Of a DNA stretch of 64,000 bases, positions 9,730-17,356 are shown one piece after another. The notes beneath the pieces are model-generated. The model saw only the letters and a list, made by a program, of their open reading frames with translations. It searched no databases and was not told where the DNA came from. Made by a program: the position numbers and the translations under genes. Origin of the DNA: Pontibacter aydingkolensis (GTDB lineage: Bacteria > Bacteroidota > Bacteroidia > Cytophagales > Hymenobacteraceae); contig NZ_JAHYXK010000003.1 of NCBI RefSeq assembly GCF_019443125.1, positions 186,001 through 250,000 of the forward strand, given 5' to 3'. The stretch's first letter is position 1; each line of letters begins with the position of its first letter.

Positions 9730-9950
9730 GTTGTTGTTCTGTGTCTGTTAAAGTATAGCCTTTGTAATAAAAGCCAATGTTCTCCAAAATTAAGCATTAT
9801 TCTTTTTAGTGCTGCATGGGAGGGTAAATTATGATGATGGTTTATACTTTGTGCTGCTTTAGTTGATCTTGTTGCTCAGGCTGGTCCTTTCTCGCCTTTT
9901 TATTGAGTTGGCTTTATTTCTCAGTCTTACTTGCCTATACTTTCTGCTAT

Positions 9951-10170
9951 TCTTTCTAACAGGCTCTCTTCCTCAGTCTTACTTGCGTCTTATTTCATTT
10001 CTGGTTTTGGTGTGCTCACGGCCGCAAGGCCTCGTCCTTGGGCATCGCGCTGTCTATTGAAGCTGCTCCTCGCTCCGCTGCGGGCTGCTGAGCAAGCTCA
10101 GCACCGCAACAATAGAAGGCGCTCAACCCAAGGACTGGAAAGGACACTTCTTAGCTAGTGGCTGTTGCAA
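9951..10170. repeat. Mosaic repeat module A, copy 1
   Basis: The module includes CCTCAGTCTTACTTGC, GGCATCGCGCTG, GGCGCTCAACCCA and GGACACTTCTTAGCTAG, all in the same order as in 16611-16834. The interior diverges strongly while these blocks are conserved. A partial tandem copy of the CTCAGTCTTACTTGC block lies just upstream, near 9921. Confidence 0.7.
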
Positions 10171-10210
10171 CTGGCAAGTAATTCATATAACATTGATTCT
10201 ATAAAACGAA

Positions 10211-10410
10211 GGCCTTTGCCAGGTGCATAAATGACGCTCCACTGTTTGAGCGTTCAGCGAGTGGGGGTAGGGGCCATCGAGAAAGGAGCGTCCCCGAATC
10301 AAGTTCGGGATGTGCCACTTGACTTTTTTGCCTACTTTTTGTGTCAAGTAGAATATCCCGAACTTGATTCGGGGACAAAAAGTAGGGCCCAGCCGGCGAG
10401 GCGAAAAGCC
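10211..10410. repeat. Mosaic repeat module B, copy 1, with inserted inverted repeat
   Basis: It shares GCCAGGTGCA, TCCACTGTT, GGGGCC and CCCAGCCGGCGAGGCGAAA-like blocks with 17141-17290. This copy contains a perfect 22-base inverted repeat (10290-10311 and 10355-10376, starting GTCCCCGAATC) that is absent from the other copy. Inside it lies a second, shorter stem (CACTTGAC and GTCAAGTA). Confidence 0.7.
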
Positions 10411-10462
10411 TGCTACGAAGAATTTAGTATTTTTAAGCAGGGTTTCCATTTCATAGCCATTG

Positions 10463-10500
10463 CTTAACCTCCCTTCCATCGAGATCCTTACAGGATGACA
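10463..10500. repeat. Dispersed repeat module C, copy 2
   Basis: This is the CTTAACCTCCCTTC to CAGGATGACA module, here directly after module B. It is nearly identical to 17061-17100 and 4638-4679. Confidence 0.7.
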
Positions 10501-10626
10501 GTAAAAGAGAAAATTATACTTCCGTAGTTAAAGCTTACCTTATGATTAGCCACAAGATGGAATCTCGCGGCAGGAGATAGCGGGAGAGCGCAGTTATGCT
10601 TGGCGCTGCAGACGTGGGTAAAAGGA

Positions 10627-10670
10627 TGTCCCCTGCAGATTGTTCGGGACTGGGAAGTCCCGAACAGCAG
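10627..10670. repeat. Intergenic hairpin repeat, copy 2
   Basis: The stem TGTTCGGGACT / AGTCCCGAACA (10641-10651, 10656-10666) is preceded by GTCCCCTGCAGA. It has the same layout as 2841-2890 but several stem pairs differ on both sides together. Confidence 0.6.
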
Positions 10671-10698
10671 TGTTAAATTAATTCTGTATTATAGATAG

Positions 10699-10758
10699 GC
10701 GAGTCTGGAGACCCGCACCCACCCAAAGTCACGGGTTGGATACCCGCGCCAGTATCAG
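10699..10758. repeat. Double-hairpin element, copy 1
   Basis: One short stem (GAGTC / GACCC) is followed by a spacer, GTCACG, and a second stem (CGGGT / ACCCG), ending CGCGCCAGTAT. The same plan is seen at 26321-26425 and 41505-41560. Confidence 0.55.
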
Positions 10759-10809
10759 GAGCAAAAAAACACCCTCCCCTGTTTTTAGGGGAGGGCTGGG
10801 AAGGGGTAA

Positions 10810-11424
10810 TTACTTCTCGTACGTCTTCTCCCCTGCAGGAATGGCTATACTTAAAAAGTTATCCTTTGGTGGCACCGGGCAAACGTAGTCTGGGTTGTAA
10901 GCGCAGAAAGGGCTGTAGGCGCGGTTAAAGTCAAGTGTTACAGTCTTAGCTCCTTCCTCAAAGGGCACATCCATGTAGCGGCCGCCGCCATAGGTCTCGA
11001 AGCCGTTGGTTTTATCGGTAAACGGCACAAACAGCTGGTCTTTTTCCTCGTTTAGTTTTTTGTAGAGTGTTAGCTTCTGCGGTTGCCCCTGTACTTCAAA
11101 TTTGGCTAAGGCGTAGCGCAGGTATGGCTCGTAACTGCCATTGGTTAGTGGCATCAGCAAGGTATCTTGTTTGGCAAGCGGCTCCACCTCTGCCCTGATG
11201 AGATAATCCAGGTTTGGCTCGTAGTATACCAGGTTCTTAAAATTGCGGCGCTCATCATCATTCAAAGGGGAATTGGCCTGGCCTCTGAATGAAAGGTCTT
11301 TGTCTTCGCGCTCTTTTAACAAGGGTTTGGTGTAGTTCTCCTCGTTAAAAAAGGCATCCTTCATAAAATAGAAAAGCACCAGCACTACGCCGGCAAATAT
11401 GATCAGCTTATGAGCTCGTTTCAT
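10810..11424 (-). CDS. DUF1684 family protein, membrane anchored
   Basis: This 204-residue protein begins at the ATG at 11424; the upstream TTG is disfavoured. An N-terminal hydrophobic segment (LIIFAGVVLVLFYFM) anchors it or serves as a signal. The rest matches the DUF1684 pattern: FVPFTDKTNG, ETYGGGRYMDVPF, TLDFNRAYSPFCAYNPDYVCPVPP and a final IPAGEK. Its function is not established. The conserved Tyr-Gly-Gly-Gly-Arg-Tyr and the Cys pair in the C-terminal part are characteristic. It stands alone. Confidence 0.85.
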   Translation of the reverse strand: MKRAHKLIIFAGVVLVLFYFMKDAFFNEENYTKPLLKEREDKDLSFRGQANSPLNDDERRNFKNLVYYEPNLDYLIRAEVEPLAKQDTLLMPLTNGSYEPYLRYALAKFEVQGQPQKLTLYKKLNEEKDQLFVPFTDKTNGFETYGGGRYMDVPFEEGAKTVTLDFNRAYSPFCAYNPDYVCPVPPKDNFLSIAIPAGEKTYEK

Positions 11425-11675
11425 AATAGGCAATGTTTATACTTGCAAAGGTCGGAAATTTTTGATGAGGATGGGAGGATAAATTGAACACAGGGTTCTG
11501 CTTTCACTTTTTACTTAAAAGTTGTAACTAGTATGGAGATTCAATTTATCTATTAAAATCCACAGATAAGTCGAATTGACTTTCGATTATAAATAATTAT
11601 ATCGACTCATTGAAAGTGGATGTTCACCAGCCGATGCGGATGAGGAGCAACGATAGTCTTTACATACAGGACTAT

Positions 11676-11789
11676 CTAAAGAGATTTATGACTATGAAGA
11701 AGAGTCAGAAGGCTATAGGAAGAAAATGAAACTTATAGAAAAGCTTGAATCAAAAGGAGTGGATTTCAAGAACTATAAGTATAAATAAA
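11676..11789 (+). other. Possible short gene remnant
   Basis: An open stretch ends at the TAA at 11787-11789 and reads back about 38 codons to an in-frame TAG. Its C-terminal peptide reads KLIEKLESKGVDFKNYKYK, which looks protein-like (charged helix, no repeats). There is no ATG near the front and I recognise no family. It may be the tail of a decayed gene in the 11434-11914 gap, where I see nothing else apart from AT-rich sequence. Confidence 0.25.
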
Positions 11790-11914
11790 AATAAGTACCA
11801 ACTATACCATTACGGTAACTGGGCTACCGCAAAGCTTAGCACGTTCTATCCCTCCCCACAACCCTCCACCCCTATCTTCAGTTTGTAAGCATATAGCATT
11901 GCTGTTTACAAACC

Positions 11915-13756
11915 ATGGCCAAGCAACAGAAAACAGACTACAACCATCTAATAGAGCAGCTGGAACAACTGTACGACCAAGCGGTAGCACTGGAGAAAAA
12001 ATTCGCCCCTACGCTTGAGAAAGTCGCCCCGGAGTTTAAAAAGAGTGCCAAAAACCTGTTGCATTACCTTGCTCTCCGCCAACACGATATCAGGGACTTG
12101 CAGGCAGCATTGGCTGAACTGGGTTTATCGTCTTTGGGGCGGGCAGAGGGGCATGTGCTGGCAAGCTTGCAGGCCGTGCGCAAACAGTTATGTTACTTAT
12201 CTGTCTGCGAGGCAGCTCTTAAACACCTGGCCTTATCGTTTAACGAAAACCGAAAACTGCTAACCAGAAACAAAGAAGCGCTGCTTGGCCCAAAGCCTAA
12301 AAAGCGCAACACAAGCATTATGGTTACCCTGGCCGCCGACATTGTAGAAAGCTACGAACTGATACTCCGGATGCTGAAGGCAGGCATGAACTGTGCACGG
12401 ATAAACTGCGCCCACGACAACGAGAAAGTATGGCTAAAAATGGTGCAGCTTATCCGGCAGGCAGAGAAAGAAACAGGCACCCAATGCCAAATCCTGATCG
12501 ACCTGATGGGACCAAAGCTCCGTACTGGGCCCTTAAAAGAAGGACCCAAAATGCGCGCCATACACCCGGTACAGAACGACATTGGCCAGATTACCGAGGC
12601 TGCTAAAGTATGGCTGGCTGCAGCAGGAGCCGAGCCTCCGAAAAACATGGATGCTGTACTTCCGGTAGATGGCGAATGGGTAGCGCAGCTGCAGGAAAAA
12701 GACAAAATAAACTTTACCGATACGCGTGGCCGCAAACGCACCTTTACTGTTATCCGCAAAGAAGACAACGGCTGTGTGGCGCACCTTTTCAAAACATCTT
12801 ACCTTATAACGGGCACAAAGCTTAAAGCTAAAAGCAAAGCCGTGCCGGACCGTGTAACAGAAGTAGGTGAGTTGCCTGCTGTTTTCTCTCCGCTTATACT
12901 TAAAAACGATAGCCTGCTGGTTTTAACCAAAGAGCAAATTCCCGGTGAGCCGGCAAAGTATGACGAAACAGGCCATATTGTAGAACCTGCGCATATTGCA
13001 TGCACTTTGCCTGAGATATTTTCGCAGGTAAAAGAAGGGCAGCCTATACTTTTTAACGATGGTAAAATAAGCGGGGTGATAGAAGAGGTCAGCAAAGAAA
13101 AACTGCTTGTAAAGATTACCTCCGCCAGCGAAACCGGCAGCAAGCTACGCGCCGACCAGGGTATAAACCTACCCGAAAGCCATATCCAGATCAAAGGGCT
13201 TACCGAGAAAGATAAAAAAGACCTGCGCTTTATAGCCCGCCATGCCGACATTGTAAACCTGTCGTTTGTAAACCATGTAGAAAATGTGGAGGCCCTGCAA
13301 CAAGAGCTTAAAAAACTAAAGGCACAAAAACTGGGCGTGATGCTCAAGATAGAGACAAAAGAAGGATTCCGGAACCTGCCCCTGTTACTGCTTTCTGCCA
13401 TGAAATGCTACCCTGCCGGTATTATGATTGCCCGCGGCGACCTGGCCGTGGAGTGTGGCTGGGAACGGCTGGCCGAAGTGCAGGAAGAAATTCTGTGGCT
13501 CTGCGAGGCTGCGCACATGCCCGTAGTATGGGCTACACAGGTACTCGAAACGCTGGCAAAAAAAGGCCGCCCCTCAAGAGCCGAGATTACCGATGCCGCC
13601 ATGGCCCAGCGAGCAGACTGCGTTATGTTGAACAAAGGCCCCCATGTGATCAAGGCCATTGAAATGCTGCACGACATTCTGGTGCGCATGCAGGAGCATC
13701 AGAATAAAAAAACCTCTATGCTGCGCAGCCTGCATGTGTCTGAGTTGCAGGTGTAA
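11915..13756 (+). CDS. Atypical pyruvate-kinase-like protein
   Basis: This 613-residue protein has recognisable pyruvate kinase barrel motifs: AGMNCARINCAHD, DLMGPKLRTGPL, FNDGKI, LKIETKEGF (Lys478 and Glu480 at the catalytic positions), MIARGDLAVECGW and WATQVLETLAKKGRPSRAEITDAA. It departs from ordinary pyruvate kinase in three ways. A helical N-terminal extension of about 130 residues is present, the middle domain is enlarged, and the C-terminal allosteric domain is missing. The motif VMLSGETA is replaced by VMLNKGPH. It could act on phosphoenolpyruvate or a related substrate. Related long forms are usually annotated as pyruvate kinase, but activity is not proven by the sequence. It appears monocistronic. 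Confidence 0.8.
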   Translation: MAKQQKTDYNHLIEQLEQLYDQAVALEKKFAPTLEKVAPEFKKSAKNLLHYLALRQHDIRDLQAALAELGLSSLGRAEGHVLASLQAVRKQLCYLSVCEAALKHLALSFNENRKLLTRNKEALLGPKPKKRNTSIMVTLAADIVESYELILRMLKAGMNCARINCAHDNEKVWLKMVQLIRQAEKETGTQCQILIDLMGPKLRTGPLKEGPKMRAIHPVQNDIGQITEAAKVWLAAAGAEPPKNMDAVLPVDGEWVAQLQEKDKINFTDTRGRKRTFTVIRKEDNGCVAHLFKTSYLITGTKLKAKSKAVPDRVTEVGELPAVFSPLILKNDSLLVLTKEQIPGEPAKYDETGHIVEPAHIACTLPEIFSQVKEGQPILFNDGKISGVIEEVSKEKLLVKITSASETGSKLRADQGINLPESHIQIKGLTEKDKKDLRFIARHADIVNLSFVNHVENVEALQQELKKLKAQKLGVMLKIETKEGFRNLPLLLLSAMKCYPAGIMIARGDLAVECGWERLAEVQEEILWLCEAAHMPVVWATQVLETLAKKGRPSRAEITDAAMAQRADCVMLNKGPHVIKAIEMLHDILVRMQEHQNKKTSMLRSLHVSELQV

Positions 13757-13878
13757 GAAAGGCACATTAAAGGTAACACCACATATGCGTTATTTAGCCT
13801 AAAATCCACATCTTTTTGAATTTCAGCTACATAATCTAAACCTTTATAGTTTTTATACATATATTTACCCTGTAAAGT

Positions 13879-13910
13879 ACTAATTATATACTTTAAAAGT
13901 ATAAATTAGT
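13879..13910. repeat. Imperfect 32-base palindrome upstream of membrane gene
   Basis: ACTAATT(A)TATACTTT faces AAAAGTATAAATTAGT. It places a TATACTT and an AAGTATA word head to head (13887-13893 and 13897-13903), 42 bases before the ATG at 13952. It might be an operator or a hairpin. Confidence 0.35.
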
Positions 13911-13951
13911 AATTACGCTTAGTAAAGATTTGTTCAACGAAGCTTACAATT

Positions 13952-14185
13952 ATGAGATCGAGAACGCTTGAAAAGTTGCTTTACAAGGCAGCCATTTTAC
14001 TTGTAATTATCGGAGCCTTTGTTAAATTTATACATTCCCCGGACAGCGACTTTGGTTTATACCTTATACTTGCAGGGCATGTGGCTGGCGTAGCCGCCAT
14101 TTTGCTGTACATGAAGTATGAAAACAACAAGGAAAGCCAGAACAAGCTGCACAGCGAAGAAGCAAATCAATATGAAAACAACTAG
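13952..14185 (+). CDS. Small two-helix membrane protein
   Basis: This 77-residue protein has two hydrophobic segments (AAILLVIIGAFVKFI at about 13-27 and LYLILAGHVAGVAAILLYM at about 36-54) and a polar, charged tail. I recognise no family with confidence. Its end overlaps the next gene by 14 bases, which suggests co-transcription and coupled translation with the plug-like protein. Confidence 0.7.
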   Translation: MRSRTLEKLLYKAAILLVIIGAFVKFIHSPDSDFGLYLILAGHVAGVAAILLYMKYENNKESQNKLHSEEANQYENN

Positions 14186-14669
14186 AATGCCTGTCATGAG
14201 ATACCTGATCGCCCTTTTTACACTTGCTTGCAGCTTTGGAGCCTACGCACAAGCACCATCAAAATCAGAAATAATAGTTACTAAAAACTACCAGAGTACC
14301 GACCCGCTTATACTTGTAGAAGGACAGCAAACAGCAATGGGCGCTTTTATTCTGGAGCCGGACAAAATCAATAATATTGATATTTTGAAGGGTGAGAAAG
14401 CCACAGTGAAGTATGGCAACAAAGCTAAAGAAGGAGCCGTGGTCATAACCCTAAAGGAAAAGCTGATCAGGCTGCCAAAAGTATATGCTCACTTTAAGGT
14501 ACCGGCAGCGCAGCAACAGTTAAAAGTGGCTATAAACGGTAAAGTAGTACAAAAGCCGGAGCTGCTGTTAGTTGAGCTTGCCTCTGTTAAGGATGTACAG
14601 GTAGCAACTGCCGATAATCCTTTTGTAGAGGGCGGAGAGGAAAAATACCTGAACCTCATAACAAAATAA
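14172..14669 (+). CDS. Secreted protein resembling a lone TonB-receptor plug
   Basis: This is a 165-residue protein counted from the ATG at 14172; ATGs at 14187 and 14196 are alternatives. It has a signal peptide (MRYLIALFTLACSFGAYAQA). The middle part, LEPDKINNIDILKGEKATVKYG followed by KEGAVVITLK, follows the plug-domain pattern of SusC-like receptors (compare [34 protein letters not shown] in the SusC of this window). No carboxypeptidase-like domain or beta-barrel is present. The role is unknown; a periplasmic partner protein is possible. The C-terminal half looks like a second small beta domain with partial similarity to the first. Confidence 0.65.
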   Translation: MKTTRMPVMRYLIALFTLACSFGAYAQAPSKSEIIVTKNYQSTDPLILVEGQQTAMGAFILEPDKINNIDILKGEKATVKYGNKAKEGAVVITLKEKLIRLPKVYAHFKVPAAQQQLKVAINGKVVQKPELLLVELASVKDVQVATADNPFVEGGEEKYLNLITK

Positions 14670-14703
14670 AACCAGCCACATACCTGAAAGCGTACAGCTT
14701 TGC

Positions 14704-16329
14704 ATGGCAAGTATAAAATCAGCAGCGCTTATACTTTTGCTGATTACCTTCAGCATGCGTGTAACCGCTAAAACATATTACATTAGCAGTACTGGCAACG
14801 ACCAAAATACTGGCCTCTCTCCTGCCAGCGCCTGGCACAGCATCAGTAAAGTAAACAGCCATACTTTTATCCCCGGCGACTCCATACTTTTTGAGGGCGG
14901 CCAGGTTTTCGAGGGCAGTTTGTACTTTCATAAAGGCAATCTGGCGCAGGGTACTCAACCAGTTAGTATCACATCCTATGGCCTGGGTAAAGCCACGATA
15001 GCAGCAGACACCAGTTACGGCCTGTATGCGCATAATATAGCCAACCTCGAAATAAGTAAACTTGTGCTACATGGCAGCGGCTACCAAACCAATCAAAGCA
15101 GCGGCATCCTGTTCTACAACGATTTGCTCGGTGACACAAAACTCAGCCATGTGCTTATTAATGATGTGGAAATATCCGGTTTCAGGGATGCAGGTATAAC
15201 TATTGGCAGCTGGAATGGCAACAGTGGCTACAGTAATATAAGTATAACCAAAGCTATTGTACACGATATAGGTTCGGAAGGCATTACCACATGGGGATAC
15301 TTTGATCAATCTAAAAAGGGATATTCGCACCGCAACATTTACGTGGGCAATTGCCATGTGTACAACGTATACGGATTGGCTAAAAAAGACAAGCACAGCG
15401 GCAGCGGCATAGTTTTATCTGATGTAGATGAGGCCACCATCGAGCATTCGGTGGTACATAGCAGCGGTTCCAATAACATACATTGCGGCGGACCGGTAGG
15501 TATCTGGGCCTGGGACGCAAACAAAGTAACTATACAGTTTAATGAAGTATACAACATGCAGGCCGGTAGTGGCTGCGATGGCGGTGGCTTTGACCTGGAT
15601 GGGGGCACCACCAACTCGGTGCTGCAATACAACTACTCCCACAACAACGACGGCCCAGGCTTCTTAGTAGCGCAGTTTGAGTGGGCCAGGCCGATGCAAA
15701 ACAATACTATCCGGTATAATATCTCGCAAAACGACGGACGCAAAAACAACTACAAAGGCATTAGTTTGTGGGTAGCAGATTCCAATAACAACGGCGGCAT
15801 TAGCCAGCTTTACATTCACAACAATACGATCTATGCCGATAAAGATGTAGTACCAACCGGTGGCGGCCTGCGCATCATGAGCAGCGGCCTAAAAGACGTT
15901 GAAGTATGGAATAACATCTTTTACACTGAGAATGGGGCTATACTTTTGGCAATAGAGGATACCAGCAACACCATCAGCTTTCATAATAACAATTATTACA
16001 GCAAACGTGCAGCACCTGGGTTTATCTGGGCCGATAAAACCTTTAACAACTTAAAACAGCTACAGCAGCATACAAGTATGATAACTGCCACAGAACTATT
16101 CATGCAGAAGCCAAGGCTTAAGAAAGCAGGCAAAGGTAAAACGATAGGATATCCCGGGCAGGTGGCGTTATTAAAAGCGTGTAAGCTAAAAGCACGATCT
16201 CCGTTACGCGGCAAAGGCGTTTGGCCGGAGCAGCTAAAGTTTACACCCGGCCAGCACGATTTCTTCCTTAACCCTTTGCCCCGAAAGGCACGTCTGGATG
16301 TAGGGGCGCACCAAAGAACAAGAGATTAA
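14704..16329 (+). CDS. Secreted right-handed parallel beta-helix protein
   Basis: This 541-residue protein has a signal peptide (ALILLLITFSMRVTA) followed by TYYISSTGNDQNTGLSPASAW, the usual start of extracellular beta-helix proteins related to polysaccharide lyases such as PL9. Repeated short strands of the NNTIRYN and HNNTIY type follow, and a Gly/Asp-rich turn (CDGGGFDLDGGT) lies near residue 295. Polysaccharide binding or cleavage is likely, but catalytic residues cannot be assigned by eye. It lies 9 kb from the pectin locus and lacks an operator of that regulon, so membership is not supported. It follows the plug-like gene by 34 bases. Confidence 0.75.
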   Translation: MASIKSAALILLLITFSMRVTAKTYYISSTGNDQNTGLSPASAWHSISKVNSHTFIPGDSILFEGGQVFEGSLYFHKGNLAQGTQPVSITSYGLGKATIAADTSYGLYAHNIANLEISKLVLHGSGYQTNQSSGILFYNDLLGDTKLSHVLINDVEISGFRDAGITIGSWNGNSGYSNISITKAIVHDIGSEGITTWGYFDQSKKGYSHRNIYVGNCHVYNVYGLAKKDKHSGSGIVLSDVDEATIEHSVVHSSGSNNIHCGGPVGIWAWDANKVTIQFNEVYNMQAGSGCDGGGFDLDGGTTNSVLQYNYSHNNDGPGFLVAQFEWARPMQNNTIRYNISQNDGRKNNYKGISLWVADSNNNGGISQLYIHNNTIYADKDVVPTGGGLRIMSSGLKDVEVWNNIFYTENGAILLAIEDTSNTISFHNNNYYSKRAAPGFIWADKTFNNLKQLQQHTSMITATELFMQKPRLKKAGKGKTIGYPGQVALLKACKLKARSPLRGKGVWPEQLKFTPGQHDFFLNPLPRKARLDVGAHQRTRD

Positions 16330-16367
16330 ATCAGCTTTATACTTAACTTGCTACTTTATCTAAAACT

Positions 16368-16568
16368 ATGGACGGCAGAAAACGATCAAACATCAAACCC
16401 GGCTTTCGGGTAAACATTGTGCTAAAAGAAGACCAGCGCACCGGTTACCTCACCGAAGGTTATGTGCAGGACATCCTGACCAATTCTCCGAATCATCCGC
16501 ATGGGATTAAGGTTAGGTTAGAGACGGGGGAAGTTGGTAGGGTGAAGGAGATTTTGGAGGAAGAGTAG
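16368..16568 (+). CDS. ywbE: YwbE family protein
   Basis: This 66-residue protein matches the small YwbE family along its length: NIKPGFRVNIVLKEDQRTG, LTEGYVQDILTNSPNHPHG and IKVRLETGEVGRVKEI. The fold is probably a small beta-barrel of the KOW or SH3 sort, and the function is not established. It follows the beta-helix gene by 38 bases. Confidence 0.9.
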   Translation: MDGRKRSNIKPGFRVNIVLKEDQRTGYLTEGYVQDILTNSPNHPHGIKVRLETGEVGRVKEILEEE

Positions 16569-16610
16569 CTAAGCTTTTAGCAGTTGATACTGCTGATTTA
16601 TACTTTAACT

Positions 16611-16834
16611 CCGCTATTCTTACTAACACTCTGTAATCCTCAGTCTTACTTGCCTATACTTTCACCTTTAGCTTTGGTGCCCTCAGGCCGTGAGGCCTCG
16701 TCCTCGGGCATCGCGCTGCTTTCGCTTCCTTTGCTCCTACGTCGCAATGCCTCGCTAAAGCTCGTCAACGGAACCTCTCGAGGCGCTCAACCCATGGACT
16801 GGGACGGACACTTCTTAGCTAGCGGCTATTGCAA
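16611..16834. repeat. Mosaic repeat module A, copy 2
   Basis: It shares ordered blocks with 9951-10170: CCTCAGTCTTACTTGC, GGCATCGCGCTG, GGCGCTCAACCCA and GGACACTTCTTAGCTAG. Confidence 0.7.
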
Positions 16835-16865
16835 TTTGAAACAAAGTATAAATTCTGATTCGTAG

Positions 16866-16885
16866 GGACAGGTCGCGACCTGTCC
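16866..16885. repeat. Perfect 20-base palindrome
   Basis: GGACAGGTCGCGACCTGTCC is self-complementary over all 20 bases. It would form a cruciform or RNA hairpin, and resembles REP-type intergenic palindromes. Confidence 0.6.
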
Positions 16886-16907
16886 GAGGAATGGCATCAG
16901 CAATGAA

Positions 16908-16941
16908 ACTTTCTGCCTCTGCTTAAGCAGAGGCAGAAAGT
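16908..16941. repeat. Perfect 34-base palindrome
   Basis: The 17-base arms begin ACTTTCTGCCTCTGCTT and are exactly self-complementary without a loop. It is followed directly by a CCCCTTTGAAGGGGG-type repeat also seen near 41,440. Confidence 0.65.
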
Positions 16942-17060
16942 CCCCTTTGAAGGGGGCGAAGGGGGATGTTTAACAGTTGCTATGAAACAACGGCTTTTAC
17001 AAGGTGCAGTAGCGGCAATTCCCCTCTTGAAACTAGGGGTGGGTTTCATGATAGCAGCCG

Positions 17061-17100
17061 CTTAACCTCCCTTCCACCAAGATCCTTGACAGGATGACAA
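17061..17100. repeat. Dispersed repeat module C, copy 3
   Basis: It is nearly identical to 10463-10500, but here it precedes module B instead of following it. Confidence 0.7.
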
Positions 17101-17140
17101 AAGGAGAGGAGTGGGTTTTATACTTTTGCTATGATACCAT

Positions 17141-17290
17141 GGCTCTTGCCAGGTGCACTTTACGACGGTCCACTGTTGGGGGAAGGGGCCCTCGATAAAG
17201 AGCGGTCAGCAAGTTTGGTCCGTCTTGATTCTTTTGCTTACTTTTCTCATCAAGGAGAAAAGTGAGGCCCAGCCGGCAAGGCGAAAAACA
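17141..17290. repeat. Mosaic repeat module B, copy 2
   Basis: It shares the GCCAGGTGCA to CCCAGCCGGCAAGGCGAAA blocks with 10211-10410, but lacks the 22-base inverted repeat found in that copy. Confidence 0.7.
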
Positions 17291-17356
17291 AGCTCAAGGC
17301 TATAAGCTTCTAAAAGAAACAAATGAGCAAAGGGGTAACTCAGAAATTTTATACCC

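Larger units (their letters stand above)
9730..10809. other. Gene-free gap filled with repeats
   Basis: I find no convincing gene in these 1,080 bases. They hold repeat modules A, B and C, a nested 22-base inverted repeat, a hairpin repeat, a double-hairpin element and a GC-rich hairpin near 10,770-10,795. Short reading frames here have no recognisable protein pattern and are duplicated as DNA, not as protein, at 16.6-17.3 kb. Confidence 0.7.
16569..17356. other. Gene-free gap filled with repeats
   Basis: These 788 bases hold module A (16611-16834), two perfect palindromes (16866-16885 and 16908-16941), a CCCCTTTGAAGGGGG-like stretch, module C and module B. I find no gene. The set of modules equals that in the 9.7-10.8 kb gap, but B and C are in the opposite order. 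Confidence 0.7.

Noticed and set aside
10183..10479. A 98-codon minus-strand frame over module B
   Set aside because: The sequence is a DNA repeat with hairpins; the frame is not kept in the second copy.
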